A DNA stretch of 64,000 nt from Poriferisodalis sp965198245 (GCF_965198245.1 NZ_OZ240249.1:1-64000); one strand, 5' to 3'; shown: positions 48,750 to 58,577, numbered from the stretch's first letter. Notes: a model not told the origin generated them from the letters alone. Program-made: numbers and translations.

Positions 48750-49993
48750 CAGCGTCCCTCTCTCGAGCTGAGGCGGGGTGGCGGTTCGTCTGTGACGTCG
48801 CCGACATTTCGCTTGGCGGCCCGCAGCGCCGCCGACAGCAGCGCCCATCCGATCGCGAATCCGATCGCACTTGCGATCAATGTCCAAATCTGGCTCCAGC
48901 CCTCCTCGTTGGCCAGCTGTCGCAGACCCAGGAACATCAGCCAGAACAGCATCACGGGGATGAGCACTTTCCAGCCCAGCGACATCAATTGGTCGTAACG
49001 CAGCCTCGGCAGCGTGGCTCGGAACCAGACGAACATGAACAGGAACGCCAGCACCTTGACCAAGAACCACACTGTCGGCCACAGCCAGGTCCAGCCGAAA
49101 AAGACGGGTCCGGCCGGTCCGCCGAAGAACAGCGTCACCATGATCGCCGACATCGTGATGACGTTCATGAACTCGGCAAGGAAGAACAGGGCGAAGCGGA
49201 TCGACGAGTACTCGGTGTGGAATCCGCCGACCAGCTCCTGCTCGGCTTCGACCAAATCAAACGGCGGGCGGTTCAGCTCTGCAGTTGCAGCAATCAGGAA
49301 CACCACGAACGGCACGATGCCGCTGGAGATCACGAACCAGGTGTTCACACCACCGGCTTGTTTCGCCACGATTCCCTGGGTGGAGAGCGTCCCTGCGCCG
49401 ATCACCACCGCCACTACCGCCATGCCCAACGCCGCCTCGTAGGAGATGGCTTGCGCCGACGCGCGAACTGAGCCGATGAGCGGGTACTTAGATCCCGACG
49501 ACCAGCCCGCCAGCATCACGCCGTACACGGCCACCGAGGACATGGCCAACAGCAGCAAGATGCCGACCGGCGGGTCGGCCACCTGCAGAATGGTCTCCTT
49601 GCCGAAGAGCGTGACCGTGCCCGTGCGGGGCGCACCTGCTGCGGACCCGGTGTCGGTGAACACGCCGCCGACCGGCACGATCGCGAATGCGACGAACGCA
49701 GTAACCGCTGAGATGTAGGGCGCCAGCCGGAAGACAAGCGGGTCTGCGTTGGCCGGGCGGAGATCTTCCTTGAAGAAGAACTTGACACCGTCGGCGAAGG
49801 CCTGCAGCAGGCCCCACGGTCCGGCCACATTGGGACCGATGCGGTGCTGCATGTCCGAGATCAGCTTGCGCTCGAACCAGATCATGAACATGGTGGCGAC
49901 CAGCAGGGCACCGAAGGCCACCAGGATCTTGACGCCCATGACGGCGATGTCGCCCCAGTCGACCCCGTCCGCGAACAGAGGGTCACCCGTCAT
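48749..49993 (-). CDS. nuoH: NADH-quinone oxidoreductase subunit H, copy 2
   Basis: 414 aa. MQHRIGPNVAGPWGLLQAFADGVKFFFKED, SSGSKYPLIGSVRASAQAISYEAAL, TAELNRPPFDLVEAEQELVGGFHTEY and ATLPRLRYDQL are the family marks. It has an extra hydrophobic helix and basic tail at the C-terminus relative to NuoH1. Confidence 0.95.
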   Translation of the reverse strand: MTGDPLFADGVDWGDIAVMGVKILVAFGALLVATMFMIWFERKLISDMQHRIGPNVAGPWGLLQAFADGVKFFFKEDLRPANADPLVFRLAPYISAVTAFVAFAIVPVGGVFTDTGSAAGAPRTGTVTLFGKETILQVADPPVGILLLLAMSSVAVYGVMLAGWSSGSKYPLIGSVRASAQAISYEAALGMAVVAVVIGAGTLSTQGIVAKQAGGVNTWFVISSGIVPFVVFLIAATAELNRPPFDLVEAEQELVGGFHTEYSSIRFALFFLAEFMNVITMSAIMVTLFFGGPAGPVFFGWTWLWPTVWFLVKVLAFLFMFVWFRATLPRLRYDQLMSLGWKVLIPVMLFWLMFLGLRQLANEEGWSQIWTLIASAIGFAIGWALLSAALRAAKRNVGDVTDEPPPRLSSREGR

Positions 49994-52485
49994 CGCAAGG
50001 CCCCACCGCCCGCTCGGGTCTCGACCCGCACGTCGGTGACCGGAGCAGTCGCGTCGATCAGAGCGCCCACGTCGACATCAGACGAGGGGAACGCCAGCAC
50101 GACGTTCCCACGAGCGACGCCGGAATCAGCCACGATCGGCAACCGCAGCGCACCGCGCTCAGAGTGAACTTCGACCTCAGTTCCCGAGTCGACGCCGACA
50201 CGCTCCAGGTCGACCGGGTGCACGCGCAGGACCGTGTCGGCTTGCAGCGACGCCAACGCCGGCGTCTGATTGACGGCCACCCCTCCGTCGTAGAGCTTGC
50301 GACCGCACACCAACCGGAGGCCATATGCGTCTCGAGGTGGTGCGACGTGTTCAGCCGGGAACTCGGGCTCGAAAGCCGCTCCCGATGCAACCACGCCGTC
50401 AGCCCCAAGCTCAGCGCCGGTCGCTCCAGCGTGCGTGGCGCACAGGGCGGCAATCTCGGCGGTGACGTCCTCCGTGGACAAAAAGCCCAGGTCCCCCCCG
50501 CAGAGCACCGCCAGCTCGGCGGCGATCATCCAGTCGGGACGGGCCGAGCCGGGTGCAGTCACCAACTCGCCGACGGCCGAGACGCGTCCCTCCAGGTTGG
50601 TCGTAGTGCCTGACTTCTCTCCGAACACAGCGGCAGGCAGAACGATGTCGGCTTCTGCTACGGACTGGCTCACAAACGAATCCACCGCCACGACCGTGCC
50701 CGCGCCCGCCACGCCGAGGCGCGCCAGCATGCTGTCGGGGAAATCGGTCAGGGGGTCCGCGCCGAGCAGGAAGAGCACGTCGATCTCTCCTGAAGCGGCC
50801 GCCAAGAGGATCCCCGCTGCGTCGTACCCGCGTTCAGTGGGCAGCTCGCCCCACGCTGCCGTCAAAGTCGGCGACGGGCTAGTGCTCAGCGTGCGCCCCG
50901 GAAGCAGCCCTGGCGCCAGGCCCATGTCGAGCGCGCCACGAACGTTCCCGCGGCGTGCAGCAACGAGAAAGCGGGCGTGGGGGACGCGAGCACTGATGAC
51001 CGAAGCCGCCTCGGCCGTTGCCTCGGCGGACTCCGCGACCGACGAACGGCCCAGCACCACCACGACCGATCCCGACGCCAGCTCGGCAGCCAACGGATCG
51101 TCGCCGTCGAGCAAGTCCCGCAGCACCGATGCGGCCTCGCCGCCGCGGCACTCCTCGCTCCGCGCTGCATTGCGGGTCAGACCGGTTTCGGTCGGAGCAA
51201 TCTCGACCAGGCGAGTCGTGCCCGCTCGTGCTGCGCCGCGCAGCCGCAGGTGCAGCACCGGCAGCTCCTCGCGAAGGTCGCCGCACACCAGCAGCGTGGT
51301 GTCAGCGCTGCATGCGTCGTCGATCGTCGCGCCCGGCAGGCCGACGACAAGCTCCGCGGGCAAACCGTCGCCCAGCTGAGCGTCGAGGTGATCGGTTCGC
51401 AGCACCGTGCGTGCCAGCTTCGACCATGCGTACGCGTCTTCGTTGGTGCCGCGGGCTCCGCCGAGAACGGCAATCGTTCCCGGTCGGGCGGCGGTCACGG
51501 CGGCGGCCACAGCGCCAAGGGCGCTCGCCCAGTCGGTCGGCTGAAAGCGACGCAGCGGCTCAGCATCGGCGAGTTCGGAAGTACCGGCAGCCGATGGCGC
51601 ACGGGCAGCCAGCGGCGTCGTCACCCGATCGGGGCTTGCGACCGAGCCGTAGCCGAACCTGCCCTTGTCGCACAGCCAGCCATGGTTCACCGGGTCGATG
51701 TCAACCCCCAGATAGCGCACCAGTTCATTTCGCGACGACTGGACCGCAATCCGGCAGCCGACTGCGCACGTCGTGCAGGTGGACTCGGTTTGGATCAGAT
51801 CCCACGGCCGCGCCTTGAAGCGGTACGGCACTGCGGTCAGCGCGCCGACGGGACAGATCTGCACCGTGTTGCCCGAGAAGTACGACGAGAAGGGCTCGCC
51901 GGGGAACGTGAGCACTTGGGTCTCGTTGCCACGCTCGGTGAAATCGATGAGCGGGTCGCCAGCCACCTCGTCTGCGAATCGGGTGCAGCGGTCGCACAGG
52001 ATGCAGCGCTCCCGGTCAAGGTGCACCAGGTCGGAGATAGGGATCGGCTTTTCGAAGTGCCGCTTTTCCTCGACGAAGCGGGACTCGCCCGGGCCGTAGG
52101 CCATGGTCTGGTCCTGCAACGGGCACTCGCCGCCCTTGTCGCAAACCGGACAGTCCAGCGGGTGGTTGATGAGCAGCAGCTCCAGCACGCCTTCTTGTGC
52201 CCGCTGCGTGCGCTCGCTGGTGGTGTCGACCACCATCTGCGGCGAGACCGAGACCACGCAGGAGGGTTGCAGCTGGGGCCCACGACCGGTGTCGATCTCG
52301 ACGAGGCACATGCGGCACATGCCCACCGGGCTCATCCGCTCGTGGTAACAGAACCGCGGGATGTGCACCCCGGCGCGGTCCGCAGCCGCAATGACGAGTT
52401 CGCCCGGCCGCGCATCGACGGCGATGCCGTTGATCGTCACCTCGATCGTGCTCGGTGCCGCTTGGGCAGCAGTGGCGTCAGACAC
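49990..52485 (-). CDS. nuoG: NADH-quinone oxidoreductase subunit G
   Basis: Fe-S/molybdopterin-fold subunit of the NADH module, 831 aa. The N-terminal 2Fe-2S site is in RFCYHERMSPVGMCRMCLVE, then CPVCDKGGECPLQDQ and CILCDRCTRFADEV for the 4Fe-4S clusters, and CTTCAVGC for N4/N5 neighbours. The rest follows the molybdopterin oxidoreductase fold with an alanine-rich, weakly conserved middle. Overlaps nuoF by 8 bp. Present only in operon 2. Confidence 0.94.
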   Translation of the reverse strand: MSDATAAQAAPSTIEVTINGIAVDARPGELVIAAADRAGVHIPRFCYHERMSPVGMCRMCLVEIDTGRGPQLQPSCVVSVSPQMVVDTTSERTQRAQEGVLELLLINHPLDCPVCDKGGECPLQDQTMAYGPGESRFVEEKRHFEKPIPISDLVHLDRERCILCDRCTRFADEVAGDPLIDFTERGNETQVLTFPGEPFSSYFSGNTVQICPVGALTAVPYRFKARPWDLIQTESTCTTCAVGCRIAVQSSRNELVRYLGVDIDPVNHGWLCDKGRFGYGSVASPDRVTTPLAARAPSAAGTSELADAEPLRRFQPTDWASALGAVAAAVTAARPGTIAVLGGARGTNEDAYAWSKLARTVLRTDHLDAQLGDGLPAELVVGLPGATIDDACSADTTLLVCGDLREELPVLHLRLRGAARAGTTRLVEIAPTETGLTRNAARSEECRGGEAASVLRDLLDGDDPLAAELASGSVVVVLGRSSVAESAEATAEAASVISARVPHARFLVAARRGNVRGALDMGLAPGLLPGRTLSTSPSPTLTAAWGELPTERGYDAAGILLAAASGEIDVLFLLGADPLTDFPDSMLARLGVAGAGTVVAVDSFVSQSVAEADIVLPAAVFGEKSGTTTNLEGRVSAVGELVTAPGSARPDWMIAAELAVLCGGDLGFLSTEDVTAEIAALCATHAGATGAELGADGVVASGAAFEPEFPAEHVAPPRDAYGLRLVCGRKLYDGGVAVNQTPALASLQADTVLRVHPVDLERVGVDSGTEVEVHSERGALRLPIVADSGVARGNVVLAFPSSDVDVGALIDATAPVTDVRVETRAGGGALR

Positions 52486-53914
52486 GGATGGCCACCTCCG
52501 AGACTGAGTTCGATTGCGGGCTGCCCGACAACTCAGCGTCGAGGTGGGCGTTCGGCGCCACCCGGGTCTCGAATTCCTCCGGGAACAGCGTCATCGCTGA
52601 GTGCACTGGTGCGAAGGCCGACGGGCCCACGAAACAGATGGTCGTCATCTGGTACGGGAACGGCTTCGGTTCGAGGCCGCGTTCAGGCACGGCAGCGTGC
52701 GGGAAATCGCCGGGGCAGATCGAGGCTCCGACCTCGAACAGCAGGTCGAGATCGCGCGGCGTGCCTGTGCCGTCGCAGACTCGCCGCAGCACCCGCTCCA
52801 ACCAGGTCGCACCTTCCCGGCACGGCACGCACTTGCCGCATGACTCATGGGCATAGAACTTCGTCAGCGTGAGCGCCGCGGCACAGATGTCGGTGGTGTC
52901 GTCCATCACCATCACCGCTCCCGAACCCAGCATCGATCCCTGCGGACCCACTTCGGACGCCTCGAAGGGCAGGTCCAGCTGCGCGGGCGTGAACCACGGC
53001 GCGGAACCGCCGCCGGGCACAAAGGCTCTCAGTTCCCTGCCCGGGCGCAGACCGCCGCAGTAGTCGGGGCCATAGATGAGATCGCGGAACGTGGTGGTGC
53101 CGTTAGTGATCTCGTAGACGCCGGGGCGCTGGACGTGCCCGCTCACGGCCACCATCCGTGTGCCGGGCGAGGTGGGGGTGCCGATGGCGGTGAAAGCCGC
53201 CGCTCCATTGCGCAGGATCCACGGCAGGTTCGCGAGGGTTTCGACGTTGTTGACGATGGTGGGTTGGCCGTACAGCCCGATCGCGGCCGGGAAGTACGGG
53301 GGCTTCAGCCGCGGCATGCCCCGCTTGCCTTCGAGGCTCTCGATGAGGGCGGTTTCTTCGCCCACGACGTACGCACCGGCACCGGAGTGCAGCACGATGT
53401 CCACCGAGAAATCGGTGCCACAGATGTTGCGGCCCACCCAGCCGGCGTCGTAGGCCTCGTTGAGAGCCCGCGCGACACGTTCTTGTGCCAGCGCCATCTC
53501 GCCGCGGATGTACAGGAAGCACTGCGACAGCCCCACCGCGTAGCAGGCAATCAAGCAACCTTCGATGAGCTGGTGCGGATCGAGCTCCATGAGCAGGCGG
53601 TCCTTGTAGGTCCCTGGTTCGGACTCGTCGCCGTTCACGACGAGGTAGCGGGGCCACACGCCTGGCGGACAAAAGCCCCACTTCACCCCCGCAGGGAAGC
53701 CGGCACCACCACGGCCCAGCAAGGTCGCGTCGCGTACCTCGCTGTGGACATCGGCCGGCGCGCGCTCCAGCGCAGCACGCAAACCTTCGTAGCCGCCCGT
53801 GGCCAGGTAGCGCTCGAGCGTGTAGCTGTCGGGATGGTCGAAGCGCTCGGTGACGATGCGCGGCGAGTCGTTCGCCACGAATCCGGGTGCATGAGGAATC
53901 GTGTACGACGCCAT
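52478..53914 (-). CDS. nuoF: NADH-quinone oxidoreductase subunit F
   Basis: NADH- and FMN-binding subunit, 478 aa from ATG 53914 (MASYTIPHAPGFVANDSPRI). GRGGAGFPAGVKWGF and NGDESEPGTYKDRLL form the nucleotide/FMN site; ESCGKCVPCREGATWLERVL plus the later cysteine in GASICPGD bind cluster N3. Its presence shows that operon 2 encodes a genuine NADH dehydrogenase. Confidence 0.95.
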   Translation of the reverse strand: MASYTIPHAPGFVANDSPRIVTERFDHPDSYTLERYLATGGYEGLRAALERAPADVHSEVRDATLLGRGGAGFPAGVKWGFCPPGVWPRYLVVNGDESEPGTYKDRLLMELDPHQLIEGCLIACYAVGLSQCFLYIRGEMALAQERVARALNEAYDAGWVGRNICGTDFSVDIVLHSGAGAYVVGEETALIESLEGKRGMPRLKPPYFPAAIGLYGQPTIVNNVETLANLPWILRNGAAAFTAIGTPTSPGTRMVAVSGHVQRPGVYEITNGTTTFRDLIYGPDYCGGLRPGRELRAFVPGGGSAPWFTPAQLDLPFEASEVGPQGSMLGSGAVMVMDDTTDICAAALTLTKFYAHESCGKCVPCREGATWLERVLRRVCDGTGTPRDLDLLFEVGASICPGDFPHAAVPERGLEPKPFPYQMTTICFVGPSAFAPVHSAMTLFPEEFETRVAPNAHLDAELSGSPQSNSVSEVAIRV

Positions 53915-54552
53915 CAGCCCGCTCCCCCGCCGGACGCTCCGTTTGCTGCTGAAGGCGCCAGCCATACGGGTGCTTCGTGGACTTCGTCTGGCGGCACGGC
54001 CCTGACCGCTCGCTCGGCCGGGATGCGCTGCCGAATGCGTGCGGTGACGCCGTGCGACGGGATCTCGTCATCGAGGGCACCCGACGCCAAGTCGTCGATC
54101 AGCTGATCGAACTGCGTCGCGTCGAACCGGTAGCGGTACCGGTAGTTCACCTGCAGGCATGGGGCCTCGGTGCAGGCGGCCTGGCATTCTGCGGAGGCCA
54201 GTGTGAACATGCCGTCGGGAGTGGTGCCGCCGATCCGCACGCCCAAGCGTTCCTCGGCGTGTTCCATGAGATCGGCAGCACCGGCGAGTGCACACGACAT
54301 CGTGGCGCAGATGTTCACGAGGTACTTGCCGACCGGCTCACGCTTGAACATCTCGTAGAACGAGCAGGTGCCGAGCACCTCGGCCGGCGTGGTGTCGACG
54401 AGTTCAGCAATCTCGACCATTGCCTCTTCGGAGACCCAGCCGGCCTGTGCCTGCGCGACATGCAAGAGCGGGATCATCGCAGAGCGACGCTTCGGGTAGC
54501 GGCCGATGATCTCGCGCGCCAGCGTGCGATTCTCCTCACTAAAGAAACCCAT
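53914..54552 (-). CDS. nuoE: NADH-quinone oxidoreductase subunit E
   Basis: Thioredoxin-like 2Fe-2S subunit (N1a), 212 aa. YPKRRSAMIPLLHVAQAQAGWVSEEAMVE is the helical part; the cluster cysteines lie in GTCSFYEMF, NICATMSCALAG and ECQAACTEAPCLQVN. Shares one base with the nuoF start. The gene is preceded by a 65-bp spacer containing a short duplicate of the nuoD2 end. Confidence 0.93.
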   Translation of the reverse strand: MGFFSEENRTLAREIIGRYPKRRSAMIPLLHVAQAQAGWVSEEAMVEIAELVDTTPAEVLGTCSFYEMFKREPVGKYLVNICATMSCALAGAADLMEHAEERLGVRIGGTTPDGMFTLASAECQAACTEAPCLQVNYRYRYRFDATQFDQLIDDLASGALDDEIPSHGVTARIRQRIPAERAVRAVPPDEVHEAPVWLAPSAANGASGGGAG

Positions 54553-54555
54553 TTA

Positions 54556-54572
54556 CCGGTCGACCTCCCCAC
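54556..54572. repeat. Short duplicate of the nuoD2 3' end in the nuoD2-nuoE spacer
   Basis: CCGGTCGACCTCCCC occurs here and again at the true end of nuoD2 (about 54621-54635), where it encodes GEVDR and the stop region. The spacer is otherwise unusual, because most other genes in this operon overlap or are separated by only a few bp. It suggests a small tandem duplication at this joint. Confidence 0.55.
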
Positions 54573-54617
54573 TTCCGTCGGACACCGAACCCTGCACAAC
54601 GCGGCGGTCGCGAACCC

Positions 54618-55931
54618 TCACCGGTCGACCTCCCCCATGATCGGGTCGATTGAGGAGATGACGGCAATGGCGTCGGCGAGCAGGCCGCCGTACATGAGGT
54701 GCGGGAGGCTCTGCAGGTTGACGAACGAAGGGGCCCGGATGTGCACCCGCTGCGGCTTGGGCCCGCCGTCGGACACCAGGTAGCAGCCCAGCTCGCCGCG
54801 CGGCGACTCGACCGCCACATAGGTCTCTCCGGGCGGCACCTTGAAGCCCTCGGTAAAGAGCTTGAAGTGGTGGATCAGCGCTTCCATGGACTCGTCGATG
54901 CGAGCCCGAGGCGGCGGCGTGATCTTGCGGTCCTCGGTGCGGTAGGGACCCTTCGGCATCTTGTCGAGGCACTGCTCGACGATGCGCATCGACTCGCGGA
55001 TCTCGTTCAGGCGGATCGAAAAGCGGTCGAACGTGTCGCCGTAGGCACCTACGACGACGTCGAACTCCACCTCGTCGTAGGCCAAGTACGGCATGGTGCG
55101 GCGCAGATCCCACGCCTCGCCGGTACTGCGCAGCAGCGGCCCCGTGGCCGACATGGCGATGGCCTCGTCGGCAGTGATGACGCCGACGCCTTGAGTGCGG
55201 TCTCGCCAGATCGGCTGGCCGGTCATCAACGTGTCGAACTCCAAGAGCCGTCCGGGCAGCACCGCCAAGATGTGCTCCACGTCGTCCTGCCAGCCGTCGG
55301 ACAGGTCGGCCGCCACACCGCCAGGGCGGATGTAGTTGTGGTTCATCCGCAAGCCGGTGACGCTCTCGAAGAATCGAAGGATCTCCTCGCGCTCGCGCCA
55401 GCCATAGAGCATCATCCCGACTGCGCCGAGGTCCATGCCATTCGTCGCCAGGAACAGCAGGTGCGAGCTCATGCGGTTCAGCTCGCACATGAGCATGCGA
55501 ATCCAAGTGGCTCGATCCGGGATCTCTGTTCCCAGCAGATCCTCGACCGCGAGGCAGAACACCAATTCGGAGAACAACGGCGAGGCGTAATCCATGCGGG
55601 TGACGTTCGTCGGCCCCTGCAGGTAGGTGAGATCCTCGGCGGTCTTCTCCATCCCTGTGTGCAGGTAGCCGATGATCGGCTTGGATCGCAGCACGGTCTC
55701 GCCCTGCAGCTCCATCGCGATGCGCAGCACACCGTGGGTGGACGGATGCTGCGGTCCCATGTTGATGAGCATCGGCTCATCGCCGCTCTGAGCAGCGATG
55801 GTCTCGTCATCGACATCGGCTGTGCTTGCCTGCGCCGATGAAACATCGGCAGCTGCCAACGCGGTCTCCTCGGAGATGCGCAGCACAGCATCTGCCGGCC
55901 GTCGGGTGGCGGTGGCCGTCGTGGCGCTCAT
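54618..55931 (-). CDS. nuoD: NADH-quinone oxidoreductase subunit D, copy 2
   Basis: 437 aa. INMGPQHPSTHGVLRIAMELQGETV and PIIGYLHTGMEKTAEDLTYLQ are conserved; the end reads RAPSFVNLQSLPHLMYGGLLADAIAVISSIDPIMGEVDR. A disordered ~50-residue leader (alanine/threonine-rich) precedes the core. Overlaps nuoC2 by 4 bp. Confidence 0.94.
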   Translation of the reverse strand: MSATTATATRRPADAVLRISEETALAAADVSSAQASTADVDDETIAAQSGDEPMLINMGPQHPSTHGVLRIAMELQGETVLRSKPIIGYLHTGMEKTAEDLTYLQGPTNVTRMDYASPLFSELVFCLAVEDLLGTEIPDRATWIRMLMCELNRMSSHLLFLATNGMDLGAVGMMLYGWREREEILRFFESVTGLRMNHNYIRPGGVAADLSDGWQDDVEHILAVLPGRLLEFDTLMTGQPIWRDRTQGVGVITADEAIAMSATGPLLRSTGEAWDLRRTMPYLAYDEVEFDVVVGAYGDTFDRFSIRLNEIRESMRIVEQCLDKMPKGPYRTEDRKITPPPRARIDESMEALIHHFKLFTEGFKVPPGETYVAVESPRGELGCYLVSDGGPKPQRVHIRAPSFVNLQSLPHLMYGGLLADAIAVISSIDPIMGEVDR

Positions 55932-56458
55932 CGACCTTCCACCGCCTTGAACTGCACTGGGATCGCGCCGATGGCGTAGTCCTTGCGCAGAGGGTGGCCA
56001 TCCCAGTCCGGCGGCATGAGGATGCGGCTCGGATCAGGGTGGTCGCTGAAGCCGATGCCGAACAGGTCGGCGGCTTCTCGTTCGGGTGCCTCGGCACCGG
56101 GATACAGACCGACCACCGAGGGCACCTGCGGATCGTCCGCAGGCACTTGGGTGCGGACGCGCAATCGGCGCCGACCGCGAAGATCCAGCAGGTTCACCAC
56201 CACTTCGAAGCGTTCCGGCTCGATGCCGGACGGCAAGGCTCGACTTCTATTCGTGAGCCCGTCGACGGCGCACACGTCGATGCACAGTTCGAAACCATCG
56301 GCGGCGGCCATTCCCACCACGTCGAGGTACTCGTCGCGGCTTGGGTACAGCACCTGCTGGCCGCGCTCGTCAGTGCACAGCACGCCGAACATCGTCGGCT
56401 GCTCAGCCGCTTCTGTGGGCAGCGCTGTGTCGTCGGCTTCTACGCCTTCGTCTGCCAT
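55928..56458 (-). CDS. nuoC: NADH-quinone oxidoreductase subunit C, copy 2
   Basis: 176 aa, shorter than NuoC1 because it lacks the acidic insert. The core motif VVGLYPGAEAPEREAADLFGIGFSDHPDPSRILMPPDWDGHPLRKDYAIG is complete. Shares one base with the nuoB2 stop. Confidence 0.92.
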   Translation of the reverse strand: MADEGVEADDTALPTEAAEQPTMFGVLCTDERGQQVLYPSRDEYLDVVGMAAADGFELCIDVCAVDGLTNRSRALPSGIEPERFEVVVNLLDLRGRRRLRVRTQVPADDPQVPSVVGLYPGAEAPEREAADLFGIGFSDHPDPSRILMPPDWDGHPLRKDYAIGAIPVQFKAVEGR

Positions 56459-57078
56459 CAGCGCGATACCACGGCGCTCGACTGTCCAACCCCATGCGCC
56501 TGCGCCGATTGCGGCACTCCATGTGCCGCCAGGGCCACTGCAGCTCCGCCACCGCGCTCGGCGCGTCGCTGGGTCAGCTCGCCGGTGCGAATCTTCTCGT
56601 GAAGGGCAAGGATGGCGTGCAGCAGCGTTTCAGGACCCGGCGGGCAGCCGGGCGCGTATATGTCGACCGGCACGACTTGGTCGACGCCCTGCACGATGGC
56701 ATAGTTGTTGAACATCCCGCCGCTGGATGCGCACACTCCCATCGACAGCACCCACTTGGGCTCCATCATCTGGTCGTAGATCTGCCGCAGCACCGGTGCC
56801 ATCTTCTGGCTGACGCGTCCAGCCACGATCATGAGGTCGGCTTGGCGGGGCGACGCTCGGAACGTTTCCATGCCGAAGCGAGCCAGGTCGTAGTGAGCCG
56901 TACCGGTCGCCATCATCTCGATCGCGCAGCACGCCAGCCCAAAGGTGGCGGGCATGAGGCTGCGGCGACGCGCCCACTTCACCAGTTCTTCCACCGGTGC
57001 GGTGAAGACGTTGTGCCCGAGTCCTGCCAGGCCGTCGTCGATGCCAAGTTTCGCCTTGAGGTCGTCGATGCCCGCCAT
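56458..57078 (-). CDS. nuoB: NADH-quinone oxidoreductase subunit B, copy 2
   Basis: 206 aa from ATG 57078 (MAGIDDLKAKLGIDDGLAGL). Cluster N2 ligands in LACCAIEMMAT, MGVCASSGGMFNNY and YAPGCPPGPETLL. FRASPRQADLMIVAGRVSQKMAP is conserved. The C-terminal ~35 residues (Ala/Gly/Gln-rich) are extra. Coupled to nuoA2 by a TGATG overlap. Confidence 0.94.
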   Translation of the reverse strand: MAGIDDLKAKLGIDDGLAGLGHNVFTAPVEELVKWARRRSLMPATFGLACCAIEMMATGTAHYDLARFGMETFRASPRQADLMIVAGRVSQKMAPVLRQIYDQMMEPKWVLSMGVCASSGGMFNNYAIVQGVDQVVPVDIYAPGCPPGPETLLHAILALHEKIRTGELTQRRAERGGGAAVALAAHGVPQSAQAHGVGQSSAVVSR

Positions 57079-57593
57079 CAGCCCGCTCCCGTCCCGCTGC
57101 CATGCTGCGGGGCGCCGCTCCATGCGGCGCCAGCCGGCACGTGCTCACGTCCCGTCAGCCCGACGGTGCGCACAGCGGTCACCCCGCTGCGGGTCGCGGC
57201 AGGCAGAGGAAGGACGCGGCGTTTGCGCGGGCCCCATTCCAGCCCGCCCATCGCCAGCTCGTAGACGAACGACAGGAAGAAGATCACGACGAAGATCAGC
57301 ATCGCTACGAAGCCGAAGAGACCGAGACTGGCGTTCGCGACCGCCCACGGGTACAGAAAGACGATCTCGATGTCGAACATGATGAACAGCATCGCCACGA
57401 GGTAGAAGCGGACGGGAAATCGCTCCGGGATGGCGGCCTGGTCGACGATGCCGCACTCGTACGACGCGAGCTTGGCTTTGGTGCTGCGCTGCGGTGCCAG
57501 CAAGCGCGACGCAACGATGCTGAGCAGCACGAACAAGACAGCGAGCACGCCGAGCACCAACACCGGCAGGTATTCCGCCAAGCCGCTGTTCAT
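57078..57593 (-). CDS. nuoA: NADH-quinone oxidoreductase subunit A, copy 2
   Basis: 171 aa: the three-helix core (KLASYECGIVDQAAIPERFPVRFYLVAMLFIMFDIEIVFLYPWAV) followed by a ~55-residue basic, Gly/Ala-rich C-terminal extension that NuoA1 lacks. First gene of the 14-gene operon, 69 bp after the last gene of the cytochrome bc operon on the same strand. Confidence 0.93.
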   Translation of the reverse strand: MNSGLAEYLPVLVLGVLAVLFVLLSIVASRLLAPQRSTKAKLASYECGIVDQAAIPERFPVRFYLVAMLFIMFDIEIVFLYPWAVANASLGLFGFVAMLIFVVIFFLSFVYELAMGGLEWGPRKRRVLPLPAATRSGVTAVRTVGLTGREHVPAGAAWSGAPQHGSGTGAG

Positions 57594-57662
57594 GCCCCTG
57601 ACCTCCTCAGCGTGTCGTCGATTCGATGCCGGTCCCAGTCTGGCCCAAGAAAGGCCAGCCGG

Positions 57663-58577
57663 TCACTGGCCCGCAGCTTCGCGCACCGCCCAGATCGCCT
57701 GGTCCCGTCGATGCAGGTGATAGCAGCCCAAGCCGAATAGCAGCGCGGCGAAGATCGACAGCAAAGCCGGACGCAGTCGCACGTTGCCGTGATCGCGCAC
57801 CAGTACAACCGAGTACACGGGCTCGCTCTGGTCGATCTGGGGATCTGGGACGACGATCTTTCCTTCGTCGTCGAACAGGTTCGGATCAAGCTCGACTCTC
57901 GGCCGGTAAGGCTGGATCTGCACGACTGCGTAGTGCGGCTGACCTCTACTCGGCAGGAAGTACTGCGTGATGACGTTGTCGGGGATGCCGAGGGGCCGAT
58001 ATCGCTCGCCGCCTCGGATCAGCACCCGGTACGTCTTGAATTCATCCGCCGCTGAGAACAAACACGAATTCACCGCCAGCAGGCGGCGCGGGTCGGCATC
58101 GTTGCAAACGACACTGCCATCGGCAGCTGAGCGGGCGTCAGCGGCGAAGGCTTGGGCTTGGACAATCTCGGGATCGACGATTACGACGACGACGTCTTCG
58201 TCCTCCTCGTCTTCTTCCGATTTGTCCTTCACGACGATCTCAATCCAGCCGGGGGGTGGCTGATCGACACGAATGCCCTCAAGCTGCTGCACTTCGTCGA
58301 CGAGCACCGTTGCGGGATTGGAGGTCACCTGCAGCACGTTCCAGCCGGGCTGGCCGCCGATCCATCCGATGCCGAACACCCACCACACGATGGACATCAG
58401 CAGCATCCAGCCCCACAGCCCGGTCCATGCGACCAAGAAGCCGAGCCGGACTCCCAGGTTGGTGGCCAGCAGCAGGTACACCGAACCGCACAGCACGGCC
58501 ACGGCGAGGATGACGGCCAGGTAGCCGGTGAGAACCGGATCCCAGCGGACGATCCCGAGAAGGTGTGAGGCGGTCAT
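57663..58577 (-). CDS. Hypothetical membrane protein of the cytochrome bc operon
   Basis: 304 aa, no family recognised. Two or three N-terminal helices (LTGYLAVILAVAVLCGSVYLL, LGFLVAWTGLWGWMLLMSIVWW) are followed by a ~190-residue extramembrane part with a highly acidic run (DKSEEDEEDEDVVVV, near 118-132) and two cysteines (CNDAD, SCLF), then a C-terminal helix (RPALLSIFAALLFGLGCYHL). It overlaps the cytochrome c gene by 4 bp, so it is probably an accessory or assembly subunit of the complex. Confidence 0.7.
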   Translation of the reverse strand: MTASHLLGIVRWDPVLTGYLAVILAVAVLCGSVYLLLATNLGVRLGFLVAWTGLWGWMLLMSIVWWVFGIGWIGGQPGWNVLQVTSNPATVLVDEVQQLEGIRVDQPPPGWIEIVVKDKSEEDEEDEDVVVVIVDPEIVQAQAFAADARSAADGSVVCNDADPRRLLAVNSCLFSAADEFKTYRVLIRGGERYRPLGIPDNVITQYFLPSRGQPHYAVVQIQPYRPRVELDPNLFDDEGKIVVPDPQIDQSEPVYSVVLVRDHGNVRLRPALLSIFAALLFGLGCYHLHRRDQAIWAVREAAGQ

